Assembly: GCF_041262565.1 (NCBI RefSeq)
Contig: NZ_JBGCCJ010000001.1
Location: 1,302,001 to 1,366,000, forward strand
Source of the DNA: Leifsonia sp. EB41
GTDB taxonomy: Bacteria > Actinomycetota > Actinomycetes > Actinomycetales > Microbacteriaceae
DNA length: 64,000 nucleotides
Reading direction: 5' to 3'
Made by a program: the position numbers and the translations under genes. Below the pieces are notes generated by a model. It saw only the letters and a program-made list of their open reading frames with translations, made no database searches and was not told the DNA's origin. Below are positions 8,296 through 16,155 of the stretch, one piece after another; the stretch's first letter is position 1; each line of letters begins with the position of its first letter.

Positions 8296-9081
8296 TTACA
8301 GCTTCTGCCAGGCGGGCTTGTGGTCGTAGGCGTAGCGGTAGTAGTCGATGTTGCGCAGCCGGGAGGCGGCGGCCTCGTCGACGAGCACGGTGACGTGCGG
8401 GTGGAGCTGGATGGCCGAGCCGGGGTTGGAGGCCGAAACCGGGCCCTCCACCGCACCGGCCAGCGCCTCCGCCTTGCCCTCGCCGAAGGCCAGCAGCAGC
8501 AGGTGCCGCGCCCGCAGGATGGTCGAGAGTCCCTGCGTGATGCAGTGCATGGGCACGTCGTCCTCGCTGGCGAAGAACCGGGCGTTGTCGCGCCGGGTCT
8601 GCTCGGTCAGCGTCTTCACGCGCGTGACCGACGCGAACGACGACCCCGGCTCGTTGAAGCCGATGTGACCGTCCGTGCCGATGCCGAGGAGCTGCACATC
8701 CACGCCGCCGGACTCCGCGATCGCCTTCTCGTAGTCGGCCCCTGCGTGCTCGATCGTCGCGAAGGCGCCGTTCGGGACGTGGATGAGTGCGGGGGTGAGG
8801 CCGAGCGGCTCCACGACCTCGCGGGTGATGACCGACCGGTACGACTCGGGGTGACCCGCGGGGAGGCCGACGTACTCGTCCAGCGCGTAGCCGCGCACGT
8901 GCGAGACGTCGGTTCCGGCCTCCGCGACCCGGCGGGCCAGCGCCCGGTACACCGGCAGCGGGGTGGACCCGGTCGCGAGCCCCAGCACCGCGTCCGGCTT
9001 GGCGGCGATCAGCGCCTGGATCGACTCTGCAGCGAGCTCGCCCGCCGCGTCCTTGTCCGCCACCACCACGACTTCAGCCAT
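8296..9081 (-). CDS. nagB: Glucosamine-6-phosphate deaminase
   Basis: NagB converts glucosamine-6-phosphate to fructose-6-phosphate and ammonia, the entry of amino sugars into glycolysis. The 261-residue protein has the phosphosugar loop LGLATGSTPLPVYRAL, the catalytic region LDEYVGLPAGHPESYR, and GIGTDGHIGFNEPG with the ring-opening histidine. ATG 9081 is chosen because GGAGGAGCAG immediately precedes it and the protein then begins at the family N-terminus. It is the last gene of the minus-strand operon: the ROK kinase upstream stops at 9074, so the two overlap by 8 bases. The hairpin element at 8087-8269 lies directly downstream. Confidence 0.94.
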   Translation of the reverse strand: MAEVVVVADKDAAGELAAESIQALIAAKPDAVLGLATGSTPLPVYRALARRVAEAGTDVSHVRGYALDEYVGLPAGHPESYRSVITREVVEPLGLTPALIHVPNGAFATIEHAGADYEKAIAESGGVDVQLLGIGTDGHIGFNEPGSSFASVTRVKTLTEQTRRDNARFFASEDDVPMHCITQGLSTILRARHLLLLAFGEGKAEALAGAVEGPVSASNPGSAIQLHPHVTVLVDEAAASRLRNIDYYRYAYDHKPAWQKL

Positions 9082-9976
9082 CTGCTCCTCCAACGAGCGC
9101 CGCACCCAGCGCGGCAACGGGTGTTCCTTCGGGAACGAGGCGCACCCGCCGGGACAGCGCGAGCGACGCGAGGAACGGGGACGTCTCCGCCCATCCGTCG
9201 AGCACCTCGTGGACGTCGCAGAGCAGCCGGTCCCCGAGATGGCTGAGGCCGCCACCGATCACCACGGTGTCGACGTCGACGGTCAGCACGAGGACCCGCA
9301 CCGCTGCGGCGATGCCCTCAGCAAGCCTAGCGGCGATCGCCCTCGCCTCGCGGTCGCCGACCGCCGCCGCCGCGAACAGAGCGCGGGCAGGGAGTGGGTC
9401 GTCCGTGCGCCACTGCCGGGCGATGCCGGAACCGCTCGCGACGGTCTCCAGGCAGCCGCGCTGACCGCAGGCGCAGAGCGCGCCGGCCGGGTCGACAGGG
9501 AGGTGCCCGATCTCGCCCGCGACGCCGGACGCGCCGCGCCAGAGCCGGCCGTCCACGACGATGCCGGCGGCCATCCCGGTGCCGAGGTTGAGGTACGCCA
9601 TCGTCCCGCCGAGACCGAGCACGTGGAAGGCCCCTAGCGCGGCCGCCTTCACGTCGTTCTCGACGCGCACGCCGACGCCCAGCCGTCCGGCCAGCTCGCC
9701 GCCGAGGGCGAGACGCTCGACACCCAGGTTGACCGCGTGCGCGACGTGCCCGGAGGCGCTGTCCACCATCCCAGGGATGCCGATGCCGATGGAGGTGAAC
9801 CCGCCGGCCGACAGCCCGGTGAGCTCGCCGATCCGGGCGACCGCGGTGACGGCGGTCTCCACCACCGCCGCGTGACCGAACCCGGTCGCCAGGCGGACTC
9901 GCTGCGTGAGCCCGCCCAGCTCGTCGACGGCGACGGCGTCGGTCTTGGTGCCTCCGATGTCGATGCCGAGCCTCAC
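9074..9976 (-). CDS. ROK-family kinase, probable N-acetylglucosamine kinase
   Basis: This 300-residue ROK sugar kinase has no DNA-binding domain. It begins VRLGIDIGGTKTDAVAVDE (ATP phosphate loop), has ENDVKAAALGAF with the catalytic Asp/sugar region, NLGTGMAAGIVVDG, EIGHLPVD (substrate Glu/His) and the zinc motif CACGQRGCLE. It lies between a GH3 N-acetylglucosaminidase and nagB, so phosphorylation of the N-acetylglucosamine released by the glycosidase is the natural role. The GTG start overlaps the stop of the GH3 gene (GTGA), and its own end overlaps nagB. Glucokinase or N-acetylmuramic acid kinase are alternatives. Confidence 0.85.
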   Translation of the reverse strand: MRLGIDIGGTKTDAVAVDELGGLTQRVRLATGFGHAAVVETAVTAVARIGELTGLSAGGFTSIGIGIPGMVDSASGHVAHAVNLGVERLALGGELAGRLGVGVRVENDVKAAALGAFHVLGLGGTMAYLNLGTGMAAGIVVDGRLWRGASGVAGEIGHLPVDPAGALCACGQRGCLETVASGSGIARQWRTDDPLPARALFAAAAVGDREARAIAARLAEGIAAAVRVLVLTVDVDTVVIGGGLSHLGDRLLCDVHEVLDGWAETSPFLASLALSRRVRLVPEGTPVAALGAALVGGADG

Positions 9977-11502
9977 GGGGTGAGCCCCTGTTCCCCGTCG
10001 AGCAGCTCGATCAGCGTGCGCCCGACGAGCCGGGAGGCGCCGAAGGTCGCGATGTCCGCATAGCGGCGGTCGTCGCTCGGCCAGCCCATGTCCACCACGA
10101 GCACATCCCGCTCGGCGCGCAGCCGGTCGATCGCCGCGCGGGCGAAGGCGTGCCGGTGGTTGTCCTTGCCGACCACGAGCACCGGGGACTGCGCCGCAAG
10201 CACGAGGTCGGGATGGTCGCCTTCGGTGAACACCACCAGCGGGTTGGCCGCGAAGGCCGACGTCTCGTCCGCCTCGGCCGCGACCTCCGCGAACGGACCC
10301 CACGGCGCCTCGCCGATCGCGATGTTCGCGACCGTGTCGACCCGGACGACCGAGTACCGGCCATGGTGCGCCCGCAGCCAGGAGGCCGCGCGCTCGGAGA
10401 TGTCGAACGCCTCCACGGCGCGACGCACATCGGCGGGATCGATGAACCCGGCCCGGGCGCGCGAAGCGCTCTCGTGCGCGGCGCCGTCCGCCCGCACCGC
10501 CTCGGCGAGCGCGAGCACGCGCCCGGCGGCCTCCTCGATCCGGGTCGCGGCGACGCGTCCCTCCACAACCGCGGCGACAACTGCGTCCTCGATCTCCGCG
10601 AGCTGCGCGTCGGTGTTCTCAGTGCCGATGCAGAGCAGGTCGCAGCCCGCCGCGAGCGCCAGCACCGCGGCCTCCGGGATGCCGCGCTCCCCGCTCGCGC
10701 CGTGCATGTCGAGCGCGTCGGTGACGACGACGCCGCCGAAGCCCAGCTCGCCGCGGAGGAGGCCCTCCACGATGGTGCGGCTGAAGGTCGCCGGCAGGTC
10801 GGGGTCGATCCGCGGCAGCAGGATGTGGGAGGTCATCACCGTGCGCGCGCCCGCGTCGATGACGGCGCGGAACGGCTCCAGCTCGCGCTCGCGCAGCTCC
10901 TCCAGGGTCAGCTCGACGACCGGCAGCTCCAGGTGCGAGTCGGCAGCCGTATCTCCGTGGCCCGGGAAGTGCTTGGCGCACACCGCGACGCCGGCGGACT
11001 GGAGGCCGCGCGTCCAGGCGGCGCCCTGCTCGGCGACCACTGCGGGCAGCGAGCCGAAGCTGCGCACCCCGATCACCGGGTTGTCCGCGTTGGAGTTGAT
11101 GTCGACGTCCGGCGCGAAGTCGAGGTTCACACCGGCGGCGTGGAGCTCCTCCCCCACCCGGCGCGCGATGCCTTCGGTGTACGCGTCGTCGCCGAGCCGG
11201 CCGAGGACGGCGTTGCCGGGGAACGGCGAGCCCGTCTCGTAGTACAGCCGGGTGACGTCGCCGCCCTCCTCGTCGATGGCGACGATGGCGTCCGGATTGG
11301 CCGCGTAGATCGCGTCCGTGAGCTCGCGCAGCTGCGCCACGGACTCCACGTTCTGGCCGAACACGCACACCCCGCCGAGGCCGTTCCGCAGGCGCTCCTC
11401 CAGCCACGCGGGCAGCGTGGTCCCCAGGAAACCGGGGAGGAGGGTCGCTGCGATGCTGCGGCGGAGGGCGGTGTCGGTCGGGGACGGCTGGGTGACCGAC
11501 AT
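9973..11502 (-). CDS. Glycoside hydrolase family 3, NagZ-like beta-N-acetylglucosaminidase
   Basis: This 509-residue protein has no signal peptide, so it acts in the cytoplasm. The GH3 barrel shows AIDEEGGDVTRLYYETG, NLDFAPDVDINSN and the NagZ motif KHFPGHGDTAADSH, which carries the His of the unusual Asp-His acid/base dyad. The nucleophile aspartate is in VVVTDALDMHG. About 150 further residues form a C-terminal GH3-associated domain that short NagZ proteins lack. Some actinobacterial members of this group use phosphate as acceptor and make sugar-1-phosphate; that possibility is open here. It follows the ABC permease and is coupled to the downstream kinase. It would split imported N-acetylglucosamine oligosaccharides or muropeptides. 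Confidence 0.88.
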   Translation of the reverse strand: MSVTQPSPTDTALRRSIAATLLPGFLGTTLPAWLEERLRNGLGGVCVFGQNVESVAQLRELTDAIYAANPDAIVAIDEEGGDVTRLYYETGSPFPGNAVLGRLGDDAYTEGIARRVGEELHAAGVNLDFAPDVDINSNADNPVIGVRSFGSLPAVVAEQGAAWTRGLQSAGVAVCAKHFPGHGDTAADSHLELPVVELTLEELRERELEPFRAVIDAGARTVMTSHILLPRIDPDLPATFSRTIVEGLLRGELGFGGVVVTDALDMHGASGERGIPEAAVLALAAGCDLLCIGTENTDAQLAEIEDAVVAAVVEGRVAATRIEEAAGRVLALAEAVRADGAAHESASRARAGFIDPADVRRAVEAFDISERAASWLRAHHGRYSVVRVDTVANIAIGEAPWGPFAEVAAEADETSAFAANPLVVFTEGDHPDLVLAAQSPVLVVGKDNHRHAFARAAIDRLRAERDVLVVDMGWPSDDRRYADIATFGASRLVGRTLIELLDGEQGLTP

Positions 11503-11507
11503 CCCGC

Positions 11508-12377
11508 TCACCCCTTGACCGCCCCGCTGACCAGCCCGCTGGTCATGCGGCCCTGGACGATGAGGAAGAAGATGATGACCGGCACCGCCACGAGGGTGGA
11601 GGCCGCCATCACCTGACCCCAGTCGGTCGCCCGCGAGGCGGACTGCTGGATGAACCCCCGCAGCCACAGCGGCAGCGTCTGGCTGCTGTTGTCCTGCAGG
11701 ATGACCAGCGCCACGGTGAACTCGTTCCAGGCCTGCAGGAAGGCGTAGACGCCCGAGGCCACGAGACCAGGAGCGAGCAGCGGGAACGTGATGCGCAGGA
11801 AGGCCTGTGTGCGGCTCAGCCCGTCCACCATCGCGGCTTCTTCGAGGTCGGCCGGGATGCCCGCGACGAAGCCGCGCAGCATCCAGATCGTGAACGGCAC
11901 GACGGCCGCGATGTAGATGATGCTGACGCCGACCACGGTGTTCAGGAGGCCGAGCGAGCCCATCAGCTTGTACTGCGCGATGAACAGGCCCTCGGCCGGC
12001 AGCATCTGGATGAGCAGCACGGCCAGCACGAACGACGTGCGCCCGCGGAACTTGAACCGGCTGATGGCGAGTGCCGCGAGGAACGCGAAGGCCAGGCAGA
12101 ACACGACGGTGACCAGCGCGATGACCACGCTCATCCCGAGCGCGGGGAAGAACGTCCCGCCGTTGACGACGGCCGTGAAGTTGTCGAACGAGCCGCCGAA
12201 GGGCAGCCAGGTCGGGGTGGAGCTCTGCAGCACGACGTTCGGCAGCAGGGACGAGTTGAGCATCCAGTAGACCGGGAAGACCCAGATCAGCCCGAGCACC
12301 ACGGCGAGGACACCGAGGAGGATGCGGCCGGGGCGGACCTTCTGCTTCAGCTTGCGGTCGCCGGCGACGGTGGTCAT
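11508..12377 (-). CDS. Carbohydrate ABC transporter permease, MalG type
   Basis: This 289-residue inner-membrane permease of the CUT1 sugar transporter class has six predicted membrane segments, beginning with ILLGVLAVVLGLIWVFPVYWML. The coupling-helix region reads DLEEAAMVDGLSRTQAFLRITFPLLAPG, the EAA motif that touches the ATPase. It forms a heterodimer with the permease encoded just upstream, whose stop overlaps this ATG (ATGA). It is followed within 10 bases by the GH3 gene. No ATPase gene occurs in this operon, so a shared MsiK/UgpC-type ATPase encoded elsewhere must energise it, as is usual in actinobacteria. Confidence 0.92.
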   Translation of the reverse strand: MTTVAGDRKLKQKVRPGRILLGVLAVVLGLIWVFPVYWMLNSSLLPNVVLQSSTPTWLPFGGSFDNFTAVVNGGTFFPALGMSVVIALVTVVFCLAFAFLAALAISRFKFRGRTSFVLAVLLIQMLPAEGLFIAQYKLMGSLGLLNTVVGVSIIYIAAVVPFTIWMLRGFVAGIPADLEEAAMVDGLSRTQAFLRITFPLLAPGLVASGVYAFLQAWNEFTVALVILQDNSSQTLPLWLRGFIQQSASRATDWGQVMAASTLVAVPVIIFFLIVQGRMTSGLVSGAVKG

Positions 12378-13330
12378 GACTGGTCCTCCTTGAGCAGGTG
12401 GCGGACGTAGAACCAGCTCAGGGCGATGGTCAGGATGAGCACGAACACCGAGACGGCGCTGGCCATCGCGAAGTCGCTCGACCCGACGCCGAGCTGGTAG
12501 ATGTAAGTGCCGAGCAGGTTGGTCTCGCTCGCGATGGAGCCCTTGTCCTGCAGCAGCTTGATCTGGGTGAACACCCGCAGGTCCCAGATGATCTGCAGCA
12601 GCAGCACGATGCCGAGCACCGGGCGGATCAGCGGCAGGATGATGTACCGCAGCCGCTGGGGGCCTTTGGCGCCGTCCATCTGGGCGGCCTCCAGCACCTC
12701 CGTGGAGACCTGGGTGAGCCCGGCGTAGACCGAGAACGCCACGAACGGGACGCTCATCCAGGTGACGATGATGCCGGCGACGAAGAAGAACGAGAGCGGG
12801 TTCTGCAGCCAGTTGTGGTTCTGGAAGTCCAGGCCCCACGAGGTCAGGACGTTGTTGATCACGCCGCGGCGCCAGTCGAACAGCCAGTTCCAGACTGTCA
12901 TGGCGGCGACGACGGGCATTGCCCAGGCGAGTAGGAGCGTGATCTGGAGGAAGATCCGCGGGAAGCGCGAGATGCCCGACATCAGGAGGGCCAGGCCGAC
13001 GCCGATCACGACGGTCACGGCAGCGGTGGTCAGGCAGAAGACGATGGAGCGGCCGACCACGGTCCACATGTACGGGTCGGAGAACAGCGTGACGTAGTTG
13101 TCGAACCAGACGAACGGCGCGGGCTGACCGAACTGCTGGGCGAGCCCGAAGTGCTGCATCGAGGTGATGAGCTGCCAGACGATCGGGTAACCGAGCGCGA
13201 GCAGCAGGATGAGGATGGCCGGCAGCAGCAGGGCGTAGGGCGTGAGCCGGCCTCGGCGCTTGCGCGGCGCGGACGGAGCGGGTGCGGTCGCGGTCGGCGC
13301 GGAGGTGACGGGTTCGCGGGTCGTTGTCAC
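12374..13330 (-). CDS. Carbohydrate ABC transporter permease, MalF type
   Basis: This 318-residue permease starts with a proline/alanine/threonine-rich, positively charged cytoplasmic tail (about 30 residues, ending RKRRGRLTPY), then has six membrane helices and the EAA loop EVLEAAQMDGAKGPQRLRYIILPLIRP. It is the MalF/UgpA-like partner of the MalG-type protein, with which it overlaps by four bases. It lies downstream of the solute-binding lipoprotein gene, separated by a stem-loop. Substrate is inferred from the operon as N-acetylglucosamine oligosaccharides such as chitobiose or muropeptide sugars. Confidence 0.92.
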   Translation of the reverse strand: MTTTREPVTSAPTATAPAPSAPRKRRGRLTPYALLLPAILILLLALGYPIVWQLITSMQHFGLAQQFGQPAPFVWFDNYVTLFSDPYMWTVVGRSIVFCLTTAAVTVVIGVGLALLMSGISRFPRIFLQITLLLAWAMPVVAAMTVWNWLFDWRRGVINNVLTSWGLDFQNHNWLQNPLSFFFVAGIIVTWMSVPFVAFSVYAGLTQVSTEVLEAAQMDGAKGPQRLRYIILPLIRPVLGIVLLLQIIWDLRVFTQIKLLQDKGSIASETNLLGTYIYQLGVGSSDFAMASAVSVFVLILTIALSWFYVRHLLKEDQS

Positions 13331-13396
13331 GGCGGTCCTCCTTCCGGGTGGTGGTGGGAAAAGCGTGTGTCTAGGAAAAGTCTGGGGGCAGGAGCA

Positions 13397-13430
13397 AGGG
13401 CGCGGAAGGGTGGTGCTTCTTCCGCGCCCT
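13397..13430 (-). terminator. Stem-loop between binding-protein and permease genes
   Basis: A perfect 12-bp stem (13397-13408 paired with 13419-13430) with a 10-nt loop lies in the 129-base gap after the lipoprotein gene. Such hairpins commonly limit read-through and protect the 5' mRNA, so that more binding protein than permease is made. It has no T-run on either side. Confidence 0.6.
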
Positions 13431-13459
13431 CGCCTGCGGGTGATGCTAGGTGGTGCCGA

Positions 13460-14809
13460 TCAGCCGTTCTTCACGTTGAGGAGAGCGTTGATCTTGGTGT
13501 CGTACTGCTGGGCGAGGCCCTTCAGGTCGGACGAGTCGCGGATCTTGGAGAAGAACTCCTCCATCACGTTGGCCGCCTCGACCGAAGCCCAGCCCGGCGC
13601 GGCCGGGGTCAGCTTCGAGTTGGAGGCCGACTCGATGAGCGCCTTCGCGAACTGGTCGTTGCCGAGCGAGGACATGTAGTCCGAGTTCGCCGGGCCGAGG
13701 CCGTTCTTGCCGAGCATCTCCTGGTACTGCTTGCTGAAGATGATCTTCAGCAGCGTCTTGGACAGGCCCGGGTTCTTGGACTTGGCCGAGATGCCGATGT
13801 TGGAGCCGCCGGCGAAGACCGGAGCCGGCTTGCCGTCGTTGCCCGGCAGCACGTAGGTGCCGAAGGTGTTGTCGTTCCAGGTGCGGACGGCCTTGCCGTT
13901 CTGGGTGGACAGGTCGCCGATCGACCAGTGCGCCCAGCCCGGAGCCATGATGGTGGCGGCGGCCAGCGAGGTGTCACCGGTCTTGTTGCCGTTGGCGTCC
14001 ACCGTCTGGTCGGTGTCGTTCAGGTAGATGTACTGGTTCGAGTCCTTGGCGTCGTTCGGCGCCTTGGACGCGTTCTTGTAGATGTCCTGCAGCTGCTGGA
14101 GGCCCTTCAGCGAGTTCGCCGAGTCGAGCGTGGCGACCCACTTGGAGCCTTCCTTCTTGGCGATGTCACCGCCGTTCGCGAAGATCCAGGAGATGCCGTC
14201 GCGCCAGTCCTGGCCGCCGAGGAAGAAGCCGGAGAAGTTGGAGATCCCCTTCGGGTTCTTCGCCGTGATGTCGGCGACCGTGCTGTTGAACTGGTCGAGC
14301 GTGGTCGGAACCGAGGCGCCGGCCGCGTTGTAGACGTCCTTGCGGTAGAACATGTAGCGCGAGCCGAAGTAGTACGGCAGCGTGTAGTTCTTGCCGTCCA
14401 CCTTGCCGGCCTCGACGAAGGACGGGAGCAGCTTGCTCCCGCCGAGCTCCTGGTACATGTCGGAGATGTCGAGGAAGGCGCCGACGTTGGTGAAGGTCGG
14501 GGACTGGGTGTTGCCCATCTCCGTCACGTCCGGCGTGTTGTTCGCGTCCGGCAGCGAGGTGGTGAGCTTGGTGACGATGTCTCCCCAGTCCTGCTGCTCG
14601 ATCTTGAGCGTCGCCCCGGTCTCCTTGTTGAACTCGGTCTTCAGGTAGTTGCGCAGCGCGTCCGGGGTGTCGGAGCCGACGAGCCACAGGGTGACCGTCT
14701 TGCCCTTCCCATCGGTGCTCGGAGCCTGGGCTCCGCCAGAGGCGCATCCGGCGAGCACGAGAGCGGAAGCCGTAGCCACAGCGGCGAGGCCGACGAGCTT
14801 TCTCTTCAT
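13460..14809 (-). CDS. Sugar ABC transporter solute-binding lipoprotein (CUT1 family)
   Basis: This 449-residue extracellular lipoprotein catches the sugar for the two permeases downstream. The N-terminus MKRKLVGLAAVATASALVLAGCASGG is a lipoprotein signal peptide whose Cys would be lipid-modified. The mature part resembles cluster-1 binding proteins (KTVTLWLVGSD near the start, many Gly/Asn/Asp residues, PVFAGGSNIGIS near residue 330). ATG 14809 is chosen over 14869 or 14824 because it gives the proper signal peptide and has AAGGGA upstream. It lies 98 bases downstream of the ROK repressor gene on the same strand, so it is probably controlled by that repressor. Confidence 0.92.
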   Translation of the reverse strand: MKRKLVGLAAVATASALVLAGCASGGAQAPSTDGKGKTVTLWLVGSDTPDALRNYLKTEFNKETGATLKIEQQDWGDIVTKLTTSLPDANNTPDVTEMGNTQSPTFTNVGAFLDISDMYQELGGSKLLPSFVEAGKVDGKNYTLPYYFGSRYMFYRKDVYNAAGASVPTTLDQFNSTVADITAKNPKGISNFSGFFLGGQDWRDGISWIFANGGDIAKKEGSKWVATLDSANSLKGLQQLQDIYKNASKAPNDAKDSNQYIYLNDTDQTVDANGNKTGDTSLAAATIMAPGWAHWSIGDLSTQNGKAVRTWNDNTFGTYVLPGNDGKPAPVFAGGSNIGISAKSKNPGLSKTLLKIIFSKQYQEMLGKNGLGPANSDYMSSLGNDQFAKALIESASNSKLTPAAPGWASVEAANVMEEFFSKIRDSSDLKGLAQQYDTKINALLNVKNG

Positions 14810-14907
14810 TGCTGTTCCCTTCATTCGTTCGGGCTTTCTTGAGTGGGTCAGTGTGTGCGGTCGCATCACACCGTCGGTGCAGGGGTCGTGGAGTGCACGG
14901 TGCTGTG

Positions 14908-16089
14908 TTACGAGACCCCGAGTTGTCCGGAGAGGACGAGTACGGCCGCGCCGCGCAGGACGATGTCCTGCCCCTGCGTGGTCATCCGGACCGCGAGGTC
15001 GGCGTGGTTCTCCGCCATCGTCCGGTTCCGGAGCGTGTGGATGGTCGCCTCGGCGAGGGGGCCATCGAGCAGATCGGTCGGGCCGCTCAGCACGAGCTCC
15101 GACAGGTTGAGGGCGCCGACGACGGGCGCCAGGGAGATGCCGAGCCGCTGGCCGGCCTCCCGGAGGACCGGGGTGGCATCGCGGCCCGCGGCCTCGGCCT
15201 CCCGGATGCCGCGCCGGAGCTGCGGCACGCTGAGCCAGTGCTCGAGCACCTGCTCGCGGGTGTAGGTCGCGTCCAGCCCGAGGTCGGTGCCGACCATGAC
15301 CTGGCCGATCTCGCCGGCGGCGAAGTGGCTGCCGTAGACGAGCGTCCCGGCGATGATGAGGCCGGCGCCGATGCCGTGGCCGACGCGGATGAGCATCATG
15401 TCGCCCGTCGCGCCCCCGTAGCTGTGCTCGGCGAGCACGGCCGCGTTGGCGTCGTTCGCGACGACGACGGGGAGGCCGGTCAGCGAGTGGAGGTCGTCCT
15501 GCAGCCGCACGTCGGTCCAGCCGAGGTTGGGTGCGGTAAGGATGGTGCCGGACAGGTCGACGACACCGGGTGAGCCGACGCCGATCCCCAGGATCGGAGC
15601 GGTGGCGGAGCCGACGAGCCGCAGCACGAGAGCGCGGACCTTGGCGACCGCGGCCTCGCCGGTGGCGGGTTCCCCGTCACCGTCTTCGAGCGGCACCTCC
15701 GCCGTGGCGAGCAGCTCGCCGTCGAGGTCCATGACCGCGCCGCGGAAGCGGTCGTGGTCGCTGAGGTCGACGCCGATGATCTGGTGAGCCGTGCGGTTGA
15801 TGTCCAGGAGGACCGCGGGCTTGCCCGGGCGGGCGGACTCCCGCTGCCCGAGCTCCACCACGAGGCCTTCGGCCAGCAGCTCGGCGACGAGGTCGGAGAC
15901 GGTGACGCGGGTCAGGCCGGTGTCCCTGGCGAGGTCCGCCCGGCTACGCTGCCCGGAGCGGTAGAGCGTCTGGAGCACGAGCGAGCGGTTGTGGCTGCGG
16001 GCGTGCTCCGGGAGGACCTTGGAGCGCGGACGGAGCGCCCTGCCGGGGCCGAGGCCTCCAGCGCTTCCGAGCACATCCGTCGTGGTCAT
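14908..16089 (-). CDS. ROK-family transcriptional repressor (NagC/XylR-like)
   Basis: This 393-residue regulator has an N-terminal winged helix-turn-helix (NRSLVLQTLYRSGQRSRADLARDTGLTRVTVSDLVAELLAEGLV, about residues 33-75) fused to a ROK sugar-kinase-like domain with GVDLSDHDRFRGAVMDLDG, ANDANAAVLAEHSYG and GAGLIIAGTLVYGSHFAAGEIGQVMVG. The usual ROK zinc motif CxCGxxGC is not visible; the corresponding region reads VGTDLGLDATYTREQVLEHW, so the zinc cluster has been lost and it should not be a kinase. It heads the transporter-glycosidase-nagB operon and probably represses it and itself until an amino sugar binds. A palindrome over its promoter is a good operator candidate. Confidence 0.87.
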   Translation of the reverse strand: MTTTDVLGSAGGLGPGRALRPRSKVLPEHARSHNRSLVLQTLYRSGQRSRADLARDTGLTRVTVSDLVAELLAEGLVVELGQRESARPGKPAVLLDINRTAHQIIGVDLSDHDRFRGAVMDLDGELLATAEVPLEDGDGEPATGEAAVAKVRALVLRLVGSATAPILGIGVGSPGVVDLSGTILTAPNLGWTDVRLQDDLHSLTGLPVVVANDANAAVLAEHSYGGATGDMMLIRVGHGIGAGLIIAGTLVYGSHFAAGEIGQVMVGTDLGLDATYTREQVLEHWLSVPQLRRGIREAEAAGRDATPVLREAGQRLGISLAPVVGALNLSELVLSGPTDLLDGPLAEATIHTLRNRTMAENHADLAVRMTTQGQDIVLRGAAVLVLSGQLGVS

Positions 16090-16090
16090 G

Positions 16091-16115
16091 TTTGTTAGTA
16101 AAGCTTACGAACAAA
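16091..16115. promoter_or_regulatory. Candidate ROK repressor operator (25-bp imperfect palindrome)
   Basis: The outer arms pair as TTTGTTaGTAA against TTACgAACAAA around a 3-nt centre, with one mismatch per arm. It overlaps the -10 box and spacer of the repressor's own promoter (-35 TTGCAT at 16125-16120, 17-bp spacer, -10 TTTACT at 16102-16097, ATG 7 bases on). AT-rich palindromes of this style are typical ROK-repressor sites. It also lies 41 bases before the divergent oxidoreductase. Confidence 0.7.
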
Positions 16116-16125
16116 AGAAATGCAA
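16097..16125 (-). promoter_or_regulatory. Promoter of the ROK repressor and transporter operon
   Basis: On the minus strand, -35 TTGCAT and -10 TTTACT are separated by 17 bp, and the -10 ends 7 bases before ATG 16089, so the transcript is predicted to be leaderless. This is one of the best-formed promoters in the window. Confidence 0.7.
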
Positions 16126-16143
16126 GCTCCGACTTCAACTCGT

Positions 16144-16149
16144 TACACT
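16144..16149 (+). promoter_or_regulatory. -10 box for leaderless SDR gene
   Basis: TACACT ends 6 bases before GTG 16156 and decides between that start and ATG 16120. Confidence 0.6.
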
Positions 16150-16155
16150 CCGAGC

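Noticed and set aside
16120-16155. Upstream ATG start for the SDR gene
   Set aside because: It coincides with the -35 box of the divergent repressor and lies before the SDR's own -10 box; GTG 16156 fits better.
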